Shown: positions 1 through 8,380, counted from the stretch's first letter. The stretch is 64,000 nucleotides of DNA from JBQCHF01 sp051954955 (GCA_051954955.1 JBQCHF010000090.1:1-64000); one strand, 5' to 3'. Notes: a model not told the origin generated them from the sequence alone. Numbers and translations are program-made.

Positions 1-30
1 GGGGGGGGCGCGGGGGGGGGGGGGGGCGCC
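1..30. other. G-rich low-complexity edge
   Basis: Almost pure G with a few C, followed by G/C-rich sequence without coding character. It may be a contig end or a consensus artefact. No gene is visible before hpt. In many actinobacteria ftsH lies just downstream of hpt; it is not in the 475 bases available here. Confidence 0.6.
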
Positions 31-278
31 GCGGCGGCTGCGCCAGCGGGCGGGGGGTCCGGCTCGGGGCGAACGGCGGCTGTCGCCGGGGAGCGCCGGG
101 CGCGGGGCGGGGTCGGGCGGCCGGCTCCCGTCGGGGCGGGACAGAGTGTGACCTCGTTGTCGCGACACGCCGAGGAAGGCTGCACCAGGGTCACACTCCG
201 CGCCTGGAAACGCCCGAAGAAGATCGAGTGGAAGGGCATCGCACGACACGCCGCCGAGTCGCGCAAGGACCTTCCACT

Positions 279-433
279 CGAGCGAGCAGGACCGCCGGCC
301 GGCCGCCGAAGCCGCGCTGTGCTCGGCTCTCCCCGTCACCAGCGCCTTGCGAAGAAGCCGACCCGAGCAGGACCGCCGCCCAGCCGCGAAGCCTGCCCCG
401 CGCCCGGCTCCCCCGTCATCAGCGCCCTTGCCA
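279..433 (+). repeat. Two tandem copies of an intergenic repeat
   Basis: Two similar units of about 83 bp follow each other. Each begins with GAGCAGGACCGCCG (near 282 and 365) and ends with CCCCGTCAYCAGCGCC (near 331 and 411). The same end motif recurs at 29.8, 39.6-39.8 and 56.7 kb in either orientation, always between genes. The stretch 31-475 holds nothing else recognisable. Confidence 0.7.
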
Positions 434-475
434 CGGCGCATACCCGACCAGCGCCACAGGTCGACCCTGCAGGCC

Positions 476-1030
476 CTACGCCCCGTACACGTGCGGCGCG
501 AGCGTCCCGACGAAGGGAAGGTTGCGGTACTTCTCGGCGTAGTCGAGGCCGTAGCCGACGACGAACTCGTTGGGGATGTCGAAGCCGACGTAGCGGACCG
601 GGACGTCCACCTTGGCCGCGTCGGGCTTGCGCAGCAGCGTGGCGACCTCGAGGGAGGCCGGCCCGCGCGAGCCGAGGTTGGCCAGCAGCCAGGACAGGGT
701 GAGGCCGGAGTCGATGATGTCCTCGACCACAAGGACGTCGCGGCCGCTGATGTCCTTGTCCAGGTCCTTCAGGATCCGGACGACTCCCGAGCTCTTGGTG
801 CCCGAGCCGTAGGAGGAGACGGCCATCCAGTCCATCTCGGCGTCGGTGTGCAGGGCGCGGGCGAGGTCGGCCATCACCATGACCGCGCCCTTGAGCACGC
901 CGACGAGCAGCAGGTCGCGGTCGGCGTAGTCGCGGTCGATGTCGGCGGCGATCTCCGCCAGCCGGGTGCTGATGGCGTCCGCGCCGACGAGGACCTTCTC
1001 CAGGTCCTTGCCCATGTCCTCCGCGTCCAC
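476..1030 (-). CDS. hpt: Hypoxanthine phosphoribosyltransferase
   Basis: Transfers phosphoribose from PRPP to hypoxanthine or guanine in cytoplasmic purine salvage. The PRPP-binding loop VVEDIIDSGLT is at about residues 101-111 and the substrate-side segment VGFDIPNEFVVGYGLDY near the end. The product is 184 residues, normal for the family. The GTG at 1030 was chosen because a GAGAGGG ribosome site lies just upstream; an in-frame ATG at 1015 is the alternative. The open frame runs further upstream but loses similarity. It follows tilS by 23 bases, the usual tilS-hpt arrangement. Confidence 0.95.
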   Translation of the reverse strand: MDAEDMGKDLEKVLVGADAISTRLAEIAADIDRDYADRDLLLVGVLKGAVMVMADLARALHTDAEMDWMAVSSYGSGTKSSGVVRILKDLDKDISGRDVLVVEDIIDSGLTLSWLLANLGSRGPASLEVATLLRKPDAAKVDVPVRYVGFDIPNEFVVGYGLDYAEKYRNLPFVGTLAPHVYGA

Positions 1031-1053
1031 CGCACCGCCCTCTCGTGTCGCCG

Positions 1054-2082
1054 TCAGACCCCGCCGCCGGCGCGCGGACCTTCGGTGCCGGCGGCCGGGC
1101 GGGCGAGCACGAGCCTGCCACACGCCCTGGAGGCACTGACACCGCCCGGCAGGTGCAGCGGCCCCTGCCCGTGCCAGCGGGTGATGAACGCGTCGACGGC
1201 GGCGACGTGCTCCGCGGTGAGCGCCCCGGCCGGGCAGCCGGCCAGGATCGCGGCCCGGCGCAGCACCCGGGCGCGCACCGCCACCGGCAGCGCGTCCAGG
1301 GCCACGACGTCGAGCCCGTCCGGCGCGATGGTCGTCTCCGCCAGGGCCCGCGCAGCCCACTGGTCGAGGGCGTCGGCGTCCGCACGCAGCAGGCGGGCGG
1401 TGCGGGCGAGCGCGTCGGCCACCCCCGGACCGAGCTCGTCCTCCAGCACGGGCAGCGCGCGAGCCCGCAGCCGCGAGCGCGTGTAGGCCGGGTCGGCGTT
1501 GTGCGGGTCCTCCCAGGGCTCGAGCCCGAGGGCCGCGCAGGCCGCGCGGGTCGTGCGGCGCGGGAGGTCCAGCAGCGGCCGGCGCAGCAGGCCGGCCACC
1601 GGGGCCATCCCGGCCAGCGACCGGGCGCCGGACCCGCGCGCGAGGCCGAGCAGCACCGTCTCAGCCTGGTCGTCCAGGGTGTGCCCCAGCAGCACGGCGG
1701 CGGCTCCGTGCCGTTCGGCTGCGGCGAGCAGTGCGCCGTGACGGGCCCGCCGGGCAGCCGCCTCCGGGCCGCCGGGCCCCTCCACGGTCACCGGGACGAC
1801 GTCGACGGGCGCGAGGCCGAGGCCGCGCAGGAGGCGACCGGTCTTCTCCGACCGCTCGTCGGAGCCAGGCTGCAACCCGTGGTCGACCACCACGGCACCT
1901 GCGCGCAGCCCGCGGGGACGCAGCGGGGCGGACCCGACGACGAAGGCGGTGGCCGCGGCCAGCGCGAGCGAGTCGGCGCCGCCGCTGCAGCCCACCAGCA
2001 CCAGGGCGCCGTCCGGCAGGTCGGTCAGGCTGTCGCGGACCGCGCGCCGGACATCCGCGACAGCGGGGTGCGGTCCGGCCAC
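1054..2082 (-). CDS. tilS: tRNA(Ile)-lysidine synthase
   Basis: Attaches lysine to C34 of tRNA-Ile(CAU) using ATP, so the tRNA reads AUA. The PP-loop ATPase motif SGGADS is at residues 33-38 and the family segment LGHTLDDQAETVLLGLARG lies mid-protein. The product is 342 residues. The GTG start directly abuts the stop of the upstream protease gene, implying translational coupling. One TCCGAC-N5-GTCGGA site lies inside (1847-1863), encoding SDERSE in the stretch after DHGLQPG. Confidence 0.95.
   Translation of the reverse strand: MAGPHPAVADVRRAVRDSLTDLPDGALVLVGCSGGADSLALAAATAFVVGSAPLRPRGLRAGAVVVDHGLQPGSDERSEKTGRLLRGLGLAPVDVVPVTVEGPGGPEAAARRARHGALLAAAERHGAAAVLLGHTLDDQAETVLLGLARGSGARSLAGMAPVAGLLRRPLLDLPRRTTRAACAALGLEPWEDPHNADPAYTRSRLRARALPVLEDELGPGVADALARTARLLRADADALDQWAARALAETTIAPDGLDVVALDALPVAVRARVLRRAAILAGCPAGALTAEHVAAVDAFITRWHGQGPLHLPGGVSASRACGRLVLARPAAGTEGPRAGGGV
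1846..1864. repeat. Gapped palindrome site 1 (tilS)
   Basis: CTCCGAC-N5-GTCGGAG; encodes SDERSE on the coding strand. Confidence 0.9.
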
Positions 2083-3297
2083 CTAGCCCTCGAGCGCGAG
2101 GGGCCCGTGCACGCGGGCGACCCACGATGCCGGGTCGGAGATCTCCGCCAGCGTGGGCAGAGTGGCCGGGGACTCCCACACCCGGTTGAAGCCCTGCATG
2201 CCCACCCGGTCCACCACGCCCCGCACGAAGCGCGCGCCGTCGCGGTACTGCGCCATCTTGGACTCGAGCCCCAGGAGACGGCGCAGCACGCGGTCCGCAC
2301 GCCCGGCTCCCTGCCGGCGCAGCTGGAACCGCTCGCGGATCTCCGCGACCGACGGGATCGCCTCGGGACCGACGGCGTCCATCACGTGGTCGGCATGCCC
2401 CTCGAGCAGCGACATGACGGCGGTGAGCCGGTCCAGCACCTCACGTTGCGTCGGCGTCTGCACGACGTCGAGGAGGGATCGGCCGCCGGCCCCGCCACCG
2501 CCCTCCGACGGCGCGTCGGAGTCACGAACGGCGTCGACGACGACCTCGATCGCGGTGCGCAGCCGGCGCAGGACGTCCGACGGGTCGGTGTCGACCTCGT
2601 CGAGGAACGCGCGCACCTCGCCGAGCACGTGGCCGCGCAGCCACGGCACCGCACCGAACTGGACGCGGTGGGTCTCCTCGTGCACGCACACCCACAGCCG
2701 GAAGTCGTCCGGGTCCACCCCGAGCTCTCGTTCGGCGGCCACGATGTTGGGCGCGACCAGCAGGAGCCGCCCGGGTGCATCGGGGGCGCCTCCGCGGCCG
2801 GACGCGCCGTGCGGCGGGAACAGCTCGTACTGCCCGAGCACCTTGCCCGCCAGGAAAGCCAGGAGGGTCCCGGTCTCGACGCCGGTGAGGCGAGGGCCGA
2901 CCGCGCCGACCAGACCGCCGTCGAGCGGCGCCTGGCCGCGACGTTCGCGCAGCCGCTCGATGACGGGCTCCAGCACGGTCCGGAAGCCGGCGGCGTTCGC
3001 GCGCACCCACCCGGCACGGTCGATGACGGCGACCTTGCCCGCCTCCGAGCCGTCGACGGAGGGGTCGGCGTCGGCGATCAGACCGGTGGTGTCCCGCACC
3101 AGACCACGTGCGGTGACCGCGTGGCGGCGCAGCGCGGCCACGACCTCGCGTGCCTCGGCCACGCTCACCTGGGGTCCGGGGCGGACCAGCCGGGTGCCGG
3201 TGGTCACGGCGAGGTCCCAGTCCACCATCGCGTGCGCCCTGTCCGATCGGGCGCCGGAACGGGCGCGGCTGCCGGTACCGCCCGATGCGTCGCTCAT
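2083..3297 (-). CDS. Zinc-dependent metalloprotease, DUF2342 family
   Basis: The zinc-binding HExxH motif is HEETH at about residues 206-210, inside VCVHEETHRVQF. The family is often labelled 'coenzyme F420 biosynthesis-associated'; no substrate is established. The product is 404 residues. Conserved sequence begins at MVDWDLAVTTGTRLV (residue 24), so the first 23 residues may not be translated. It sits between dacB and tilS as in many actinobacteria. A TCCGAC-N5-GTCGGA palindrome (2504-2520) encodes SDAPSE in a low-complexity, Gly-rich linker. Confidence 0.9.
   Translation of the reverse strand: MSDASGGTGSRARSGARSDRAHAMVDWDLAVTTGTRLVRPGPQVSVAEAREVVAALRRHAVTARGLVRDTTGLIADADPSVDGSEAGKVAVIDRAGWVRANAAGFRTVLEPVIERLRERRGQAPLDGGLVGAVGPRLTGVETGTLLAFLAGKVLGQYELFPPHGASGRGGAPDAPGRLLLVAPNIVAAERELGVDPDDFRLWVCVHEETHRVQFGAVPWLRGHVLGEVRAFLDEVDTDPSDVLRRLRTAIEVVVDAVRDSDAPSEGGGGAGGRSLLDVVQTPTQREVLDRLTAVMSLLEGHADHVMDAVGPEAIPSVAEIRERFQLRRQGAGRADRVLRRLLGLESKMAQYRDGARFVRGVVDRVGMQGFNRVWESPATLPTLAEISDPASWVARVHGPLALEG
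2503..2521. repeat. Gapped palindrome site 2 (metalloprotease)
   Basis: CTCCGAC-N5-GTCGGAG; encodes SDAPSE. Confidence 0.9.
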
Positions 3298-3466
3298 GGG
3301 CCCACCGTACGGGCCGCCGGCCAGCCCGGCCGGAACGCGATCCGCAGCCGATACCGCCGGACACGACCGAGGGCCGGCGCACGGGTCCTGAAGCTCCGCG
3401 CGCCGGCCCTCGAGCCGGTCTGGTGACCTGTCCGGCGGGGTCGCGCGTCATGCGCCCCGCCGTACG

Positions 3467-3610
3467 TCAGGTGAAGAGGCTGACACCGCCAGGGCCCACC
3501 AGGAGGCCGACGATGATGAGCGCGATCCCTGCGAGCACGGAGCCACGCACGAGCGTGACGATGCCCCACACCACGAGGATCACGGCCAGCAGCCACAGAA
3601 TGAAGGTCAC
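3467..3610 (-). CDS. GPGG-motif small membrane protein
   Basis: A 47-residue protein with two hydrophobic helices separated by a short basic turn (LVRGS) and ending in GPGGVSLF. This matches the small actinobacterial membrane proteins named after their GPGG motif, whose function is unknown. The GTG start is preceded by AGGAG six bases upstream. It lies alone between the protease and dacB genes. Confidence 0.85.
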   Translation of the reverse strand: MTFILWLLAVILVVWGIVTLVRGSVLAGIALIIVGLLVGPGGVSLFT

Positions 3611-3678
3611 TTGAAGCTCCTCTCCCTCCGCCTACGGCGAATGCTTGCTCCCCCGCAGCACGTCCCTTGCCGGACGGC

Positions 3679-3705
3679 TAGGTACCCACTCCTGATCAGG
3701 AACAA
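3679..3705 (-). promoter_or_regulatory. Possible promoter and palindromic operator of the GPGG gene
   Basis: On the minus strand a TTGTTC (-35-like) and TACCTA (-10-like) are 15 bases apart, about 70 bases before the GTG start. A perfect 12-bp palindrome TCCTGATCAGGA (3690-3701) covers the spacer and could be a repressor site. Weak by itself. Confidence 0.35.
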
Positions 3706-3761
3706 CCTCCGAGAGGTGGTCGGAGCAGGCCGGGCCGAGCGGGCGGGGGCAAGGAGCGCCG

Positions 3762-5423
3762 TCAGCGGCAGCCGCAGGATGCGAGGGCGGCGGCCACGCG
3801 ATCCAGGGCCGACCTCGCCTGCAGGGTGTCGGTGACCGAGTCGCTGAGCACCGCGAACACGAGCAGCCGGCCGTCGGCGTCGACGACCAGACCGGCCAGC
3901 GAGCTGACACCGGTGAGGGTGCCGGTCTTGGCACGCACCGCGCCGGCACCGTCGCCCACGGCGAAACGGCCGTCGAGCGTCCCGGTGAAGCCGGCCACCG
4001 GGAGCCCGTCGAGGACGGCCGCTCGCACCTCCGGCGGCAACGGCCGCGGCACCCGGCCGGCAGCCGGCGACGGGGAGCCTGACGGAAGTGCGGCCGGCGT
4101 CTCCGACGGATTGTCGGAGGTGGACGCGGCGACGCGCGCGAGAAGCCGCGCCACCGCGCGTGGGGCCAGGGCGTTGTCCCGGGAGAGCCCGCTGGCGTCG
4201 TGCAGAGTCCCGGCGGAGGGACCGCCGAGCACGGCGAGGAGCGCCTGGCTCGCGCCCTCGAAGCTGCCCGGGCGGCCGGACCCGAGCGCAGCGATCCGGC
4301 CCAGCGCCTCGGCCAGATCGTCGTCGCTGATGCGGAGCATGTGGCCGACCAGGACCGACATCGGCGCGCTGTCGACCGACGCAACCACGGCGCCGGGGCT
4401 GTCCGCGCCCAGTCCTGACGACGACGGCCCGGTCCCCGACCCTGATGCCTGCTGCGAGGCGCCGGCCGCTCTCTCCGACGAGACGTCGGAGGAAGGTCCG
4501 CCGGTCCCGCTGGTCGCTCCAGCGGGGTCCACCCACGGGGTGCGCGACTGAGCGCCCGAGGGGGCCGGCTCGCGGGTCACCTCGCCGGTCACCCGCAGCC
4601 CCCGGGCAGAGAGCAGCGCCGCGAAGCGGCGGCCGGCGTCGAGCGCCGGGTCCTGCACCCGAGGCGCTTGCCCGGTGCTGCGCGGGTCCACCCGGGCCTC
4701 GTCCACCGCGAGGGCGTGAACCGGCGCGACGATCCCCTCGCCCACGTAGGAGGGCGGCCAGGACGGGGAGGCGGCCGGGCCGGTGAACAGGCTGTCGTCC
4801 ACGCCGACGTGCACCTCGGCGGGGGCGAGCGGTCGCAGCGCGGCGGCCGTGGCGTCGGCCAGCGCGACCAGGGAGGCGCGGTCCGGCAGGTCGCCCGCAG
4901 CGATCGCAGCCGGCGGCTGGGCGGTGAGGGTAGGGTCCCCGGCCCCCACGAGCACGAGGTCGCCCGGCCGGGCGCCCGCGACGACCCGGGTGCGCAGGCG
5001 CGCGTCCGGTCCCACGTCCTGCAGCACGGCGACGGCCGTCGCGAGCGTGGTCACCGACCCCGGCGTCCGGGGGGCGGCCGGGTCGCGGGCGTAGAGCACC
5101 TCGCCGGTGGCGGCGTCGAGCACGCTCGCGCCGGCCGAGCCCCTGCCGAAGGCGGGAGAGGCCAGCAGGGGATCGAGCAGCCGCGCGAGGGCGGCCGGGT
5201 CGGGTGCCGGCGCGGCGGCCGGCAGCGGCGGCAGCACGGACGGGGCTGGCGCGACAGCGGGGCCGGCGAGGCTCGGGGTGGGCGTGGCGGCCGCCGCCGG
5301 CCTGCCGCCCGCTCCAGCCGGCAGCCGCCCGGTGGCGACCAGGCCCCCTGCGACCGCGGCGACGACGACCAGGACGGCGAGCAGGACGAGCACGGCTCGG
5401 CGCACGGGACGGATCACCTTCAC
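3762..5423 (-). CDS. dacB: DacB-like D-Ala-D-Ala carboxypeptidase homologue (S13), active site altered
   Basis: Homologue of PBP4-type DD-carboxypeptidase/endopeptidases, which trim peptidoglycan stem peptides outside the membrane. A basic N-terminus and one hydrophobic helix (residues 8-30) are followed by a Pro/Ala linker and the S13 domain. The KTG box (AKTGTLTGVSSLAG, near 498-511) is intact. The first motif reads PGSVTT where active members have PxSxxK, so the lysine is Thr; the second reads SDD instead of SDN. The gene may encode a non-catalytic protein. Two TCCGAC-N5-GTCGGA sites lie in poorly conserved linkers. The GTG at 5423 was chosen for its nearer AGGTG; GTG 5441 is possible. Confidence 0.85.
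   Translation of the reverse strand: MKVIRPVRRAVLVLLAVLVVVAAVAGGLVATGRLPAGAGGRPAAAATPTPSLAGPAVAPAPSVLPPLPAAAPAPDPAALARLLDPLLASPAFGRGSAGASVLDAATGEVLYARDPAAPRTPGSVTTLATAVAVLQDVGPDARLRTRVVAGARPGDLVLVGAGDPTLTAQPPAAIAAGDLPDRASLVALADATAAALRPLAPAEVHVGVDDSLFTGPAASPSWPPSYVGEGIVAPVHALAVDEARVDPRSTGQAPRVQDPALDAGRRFAALLSARGLRVTGEVTREPAPSGAQSRTPWVDPAGATSGTGGPSSDVSSERAAGASQQASGSGTGPSSSGLGADSPGAVVASVDSAPMSVLVGHMLRISDDDLAEALGRIAALGSGRPGSFEGASQALLAVLGGPSAGTLHDASGLSRDNALAPRAVARLLARVAASTSDNPSETPAALPSGSPSPAAGRVPRPLPPEVRAAVLDGLPVAGFTGTLDGRFAVGDGAGAVRAKTGTLTGVSSLAGLVVDADGRLLVFAVLSDSVTDTLQARSALDRVAAALASCGCR
4101..4119. repeat. Gapped palindrome site 3 (dacB)
   Basis: CTCCGAC-N5-GTCGGAG; encodes SDNPSE. Confidence 0.9.
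4473..4491. repeat. Gapped palindrome site 4 (dacB)
   Basis: CTCCGAC-N5-GTCGGAG; encodes SDVSSE. Confidence 0.9.
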
Positions 5424-5620
5424 GGCTGGGCACCTGCGCACGGACGGCGGGCGTCGGTGGCCGGTGGATGCGGGCAGCGGGGGTACGAGAGACTAGCCGC
5501 CGGAGGGCACCGATCGGCGGTGCCGGCTCGGCCCGCCCGATCCGCACTCGGGAGCGACAGACAAGGCCACCGAACGGGATCAGCGGGCAGGATCAGCGAG
5601 CGCGACCAGCAGGAGGTGCC

Positions 5621-6214
5621 GTGGAGTTCGACGTCGTCATCGAGATCCCCAAGGGACAGCGCAACAAGTACGAGGTCGACCATGAGACCGGTCGGATCCG
5701 GCTGGACCGCATGCTGTTCACCTCCACGCGCTACCCGGCCGACTACGGCTTCATCGAAGGCACGCTCGGCGAGGACGGCGACCCGCTCGACGCCCTCGTG
5801 GTGCTCGAGGAGCCGACCTTCCCCGGCTGCCTGATCCGGGCCCGCGCCATCGGCATGTTCCGCATGCAGGACGAGGCCGGCGGCGACGACAAGGTGCTGT
5901 GCGTGCCGGCCAGCGACCCGCGCTGGGAGCACGTGCGGGACATCCACCACGTGCCCGAGTTCGACCGCCTCGAGATCCAGCACTTCTTCGAGGTGTACAA
6001 GGACCTCGAGCCCGGCAAGAGCGTGGAGGGCGCGACCTGGGTGGGACGCACCGAGGCCGAGGCCGAGATCGTCGCTTCGGTGGACCGCCTGCGCCGGCAC
6101 GAGGCCGAGCGGCCCGCGCACCAGGTGCCGACCCCCAAGGGTCCGATCTTCGACGACGGCGAGCCGGTGTCCGGCGCGGTCGAGGGCAACGCGGCGGTGA
6201 GCACCGAGTCCTGA
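5621..6214 (+). CDS. ppa: Inorganic pyrophosphatase
   Basis: Hydrolyses cytoplasmic pyrophosphate to phosphate, driving biosynthetic reactions. This is the soluble family I enzyme: the acidic metal-binding cluster GEDGDPLDALVV is near residues 52-63, with the opening EIPKGQRNKYEVDHETG. A strong AGGAGG (5611-5616) precedes the GTG start. About 30 C-terminal residues, acidic and Gly/Val-rich, extend past the usual core. It is divergent from dacB and ends at a strong hairpin. A membrane pyrophosphatase (hppA) lies at the other end of the window. Confidence 0.97.
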   Translation: MEFDVVIEIPKGQRNKYEVDHETGRIRLDRMLFTSTRYPADYGFIEGTLGEDGDPLDALVVLEEPTFPGCLIRARAIGMFRMQDEAGGDDKVLCVPASDPRWEHVRDIHHVPEFDRLEIQHFFEVYKDLEPGKSVEGATWVGRTEAEAEIVASVDRLRRHEAERPAHQVPTPKGPIFDDGEPVSGAVEGNAAVSTES

Positions 6215-6240
6215 CACGGCTCCGACCGGACCGGGTCGGC

Positions 6241-6284
6241 CGACGACGAGGGCCGCTCCCCACGGGGAGCGGCCCTCGTCGTCG
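6241..6284. terminator. Bidirectional hairpin terminator
   Basis: A perfect 20-bp inverted repeat (6241-6260 and 6265-6284) with a CACG loop. It lies between the convergent ppa and Rpf-like genes, so it can end transcription from both sides. There is no U tract, as is common in high-GC actinomycetes. Confidence 0.85.
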
Positions 6285-6309
6285 CTGCAGCCGCGCTGCG
6301 CTGCCGTTG

Positions 6310-6996
6310 TCAGGCCGGCAGGTGCAGGACCATGCCCGGCATGATCAGGTCCGGGTTGGAGATCGTCTTGGCGTTGGCCGCCCAGATCCCCTTCCAGCCC
6401 TGGTGCACCTTCTGGTCGATCGCGATGGCGCTGAGGGTGTCCCCCGGCTTGACGGTGTAGGTCTGCGCGCGCAGCTCGCCGGTGAAGGCCGGAGCACCGG
6501 CGCGCGGGGCGTGCACGGTCGTGTGCGTGCTGCGGTGGGCCGCCTTGGGGGCCGCCTTGTGCGCCTGGGTGTGGACGGTGCGGGTGGCGCTGCGCGAGGC
6601 CCGGGCCGAGACGTTGGGCGAGCCGCCGGCGTCGGCCGAGGTCAGGCCCAGCTTGCTCGAGCAGGCCGGCCAGGCACCCCAGCCCTGGGCCTTGAGCACC
6701 CGCTCGGCCACCGTGATCTGGGCGGAGCGGCTGGCCAGGTCGGCCCGCGGGGCGTACGCCGTGCCACCGAAACCGGCCCAGGTGCTCTGGGTGAACTGCA
6801 GGCCGCCGTAGAAGCCGTTGCCGGTGTTGATGGCCCAGTTGCTGCTGCTCTCGCACTGGGCGAGGCGGTCCCAGACGGCCCCGCTCGCGGCGGCCGCGGG
6901 AGCAGCGGAGGCGATCAGCGGGAGGCTCGCCGCGGCGAGCGGGGTGGCTACGGCGACGGCGATGCGCGCAGCGCGCGCAGGAGTGCTGTGAGACAT
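6310..6996 (-). CDS. Resuscitation-promoting-factor-like transglycosylase with LysM
   Basis: Secreted muralytic protein. A signal peptide (residues 1-38, ending ASAAPAAAA) leads to the Rpf/transglycosylase fold: VWDRLAQCESSSNWAINTGN with the catalytic Glu near residue 49, then GFYGGLQFTQSTWAGFGG. An Ala/His/Thr-rich linker joins it to a C-terminal LysM (YTVKPGDTLSAIA) that binds peptidoglycan. The product is 228 residues. Such proteins cleave cell-wall glycan and promote regrowth from dormancy. The ATG at 6996 has a GAGAGGG site 7 bases away that lies within the riboswitch-like leader. Confidence 0.93.
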   Translation of the reverse strand: MSHSTPARAARIAVAVATPLAAASLPLIASAAPAAAASGAVWDRLAQCESSSNWAINTGNGFYGGLQFTQSTWAGFGGTAYAPRADLASRSAQITVAERVLKAQGWGAWPACSSKLGLTSADAGGSPNVSARASRSATRTVHTQAHKAAPKAAHRSTHTTVHAPRAGAPAFTGELRAQTYTVKPGDTLSAIAIDQKVHQGWKGIWAANAKTISNPDLIMPGMVLHLPA

Positions 6997-7004
6997 GGGA
7001 GTTC

Positions 7005-7200
7005 CCTCTCGCCGCCTACGAGGTGAGCTGTCGGGTTCGGGCGAGAGGTATGCCCGGCCGCGGTGTGCGGCTTCACCCCATGAGATCCAGCCCCGCGGCA
7101 CGCTCCCCGACGTCGTCGTCGTGGGCTCGGCCGTGGTGCTGGCGGGACCTCGGGTGGGTCCCCCGCTCCTGCCCGCTGGTGTCACAGGGGCTGCACCCGT
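7005..7200 (-). promoter_or_regulatory. c-di-AMP riboswitch (ydaO/yuaA type)
   Basis: The minus-strand leader contains, in order, GAGCGGGGGACCCA, TGGGGTGAAG, CCCGAACCCGACAGCT and CACCTCGTAGGCGG. These are hallmark segments of ydaO-type c-di-AMP aptamers, which typically precede rpf and other cell-wall hydrolase genes in actinobacteria. A perfect 9-bp stem (7040-7048 with 7005-7013) covers the GAGAGG of the ribosome site, so ligand binding could hide it. The 5' boundary is approximate. The rest of the gap, 7201-7685, shows no gene. Confidence 0.85.
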
Positions 7201-7685
7201 CGGCGGGCAGGACTCGGCGTCCGACGAGGCACCCGCACGTTCGGCGGGCTCGGCCACCGTAGGTCGCCGTCCGGTCACCCTCAAAACTCGCTGCCCCGTT
7301 TTGCTCGATTTTTACTCAGGTCCGTGGCGTGGCTCACCCCGGCGCTCACCGCGAGTCCCCGAACCGGCGGAAAATGCAACGCTCCGTGCACGAGCGTGCA
7401 CGCTCCGCCCGATCAGGCCCGTGGCCCGACCGTCGTCCTCGCCCGGAGGCCGAGTCGCCACCGCCGTGCGACCGCCACGGGGCCTGCTCCGCTTCACGCT
7501 TGACCCCTCCACCTGCGGGTACTCGCCGTCCAACGCCCGCCGGGCGGAACCAGCCGGACCCGGCCGGACGGCGATCGCCGCGCGGCTCCACGTCCATCCG
7601 GACAGGACCCGCAGCGCGACCACCTCCGTCCGCGGCCCGCGTGAGCAGGCCCGGCCAGTCGTCGAAAAGAGGGAGCACCGCGTCG

Positions 7686-8279
7686 ATGGCGAGGAACGTC
7701 CTGCACCTGCTGCGCACCGAGCACCGGCGCCTCAACGAGGCGCTGCTGCGGGCCGAGCGCGGACGCGGCTCCCGAGCGCGCGCCCGGGACGAGGCCGTCA
7801 GCGGGATCCTCGCCCACGTCCACGCCTGCCACGCCGTCCTGCACCCTGCTGCGGCCGGGCACCACGCCGGCGAGGCGTCCGGCGCCGACCGGCTGGACCA
7901 CCTGCGCCAGGACGACGACGGGCTGCTCTCCACGGCGCTCGAGCTCGCCCCCGCCGACCCCCTGCAGTCCGGGTTCCGCGAGCGCGCCACGGCCTGCCTG
8001 CAGGCGCTGGACCGGCACGCCCGCTCCGAGGAGCACCTGCTCGACGAGTGCCTCCACGACGTCGACGTCGTGCGGCTGCGGGACTTCGGCGCCCACTACC
8101 TGCGCGCCCGCGACGCCGAGCTCAAGCACGCCTCCCCGGTCAGCGCCCCACCGCGCCGCCTGGACGTGCCGCGCGCGGATCTCTACGAGCAGGCCCGCAA
8201 GGCCGGCGTGCCCGGGCGCTCCTCGATGTCCCGCGAGCAGCTGATCGCCGCGCTGGCCGACCGGTCCGCCCCGCACTGA
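7686..8279 (+). CDS. Hemerythrin-like protein
   Basis: A four-helix protein with histidines and acids placed as in HHE/hemerythrin domains: HRRLNEAL, HVHACHAVLHP, HARSEEHLLDE. These could bind a di-iron centre. The C-terminal 55 residues look like a small Rho-N/SAP-type helical tail (DLYEQARKAGVPGRSSMSR). It has 197 residues. AGAGGGAG lies 9 bases before the ATG. It is the first of three hemerythrin-like genes here. The role, whether oxygen, NO or iron sensing, cannot be told from sequence. Confidence 0.8.
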   Translation: MARNVLHLLRTEHRRLNEALLRAERGRGSRARARDEAVSGILAHVHACHAVLHPAAAGHHAGEASGADRLDHLRQDDDGLLSTALELAPADPLQSGFRERATACLQALDRHARSEEHLLDECLHDVDVVRLRDFGAHYLRARDAELKHASPVSAPPRRLDVPRADLYEQARKAGVPGRSSMSREQLIAALADRSAPH

Positions 8280-8320
8280 GTCGTGGCGGCCCGGGCATCC
8301 GGCCAGCGGTCGCGCTCAGT

Positions 8321-8380
8321 GCCGGTTGGGTGAAGGCCGGTTGGGTGAAGGCGGGTTGGGTGACGGCCGGTTGGGTGAAG
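8321..8380 (+). repeat. Four tandem 15-bp repeats
   Basis: Unit GCCGGTTGGGTGAAG at 8321-8335, 8336-8350, 8351-8365 (two changes) and 8366-8380. The last unit runs into the left arm of the next inverted repeat. It lies between convergent genes. Confidence 0.9.

Noticed and set aside
1045..3426. 793-residue + strand frame across tilS and the protease
   Set aside because: Antisense shadow of two well-supported genes.
7201..7685. Small ORFs between the riboswitch and the hemerythrin gene
   Set aside because: No ribosome sites, no codon bias and no recognisable product.
8321..8380. Tandem repeats as a CRISPR array
   Set aside because: Units are contiguous without spacers and no cas genes are present.
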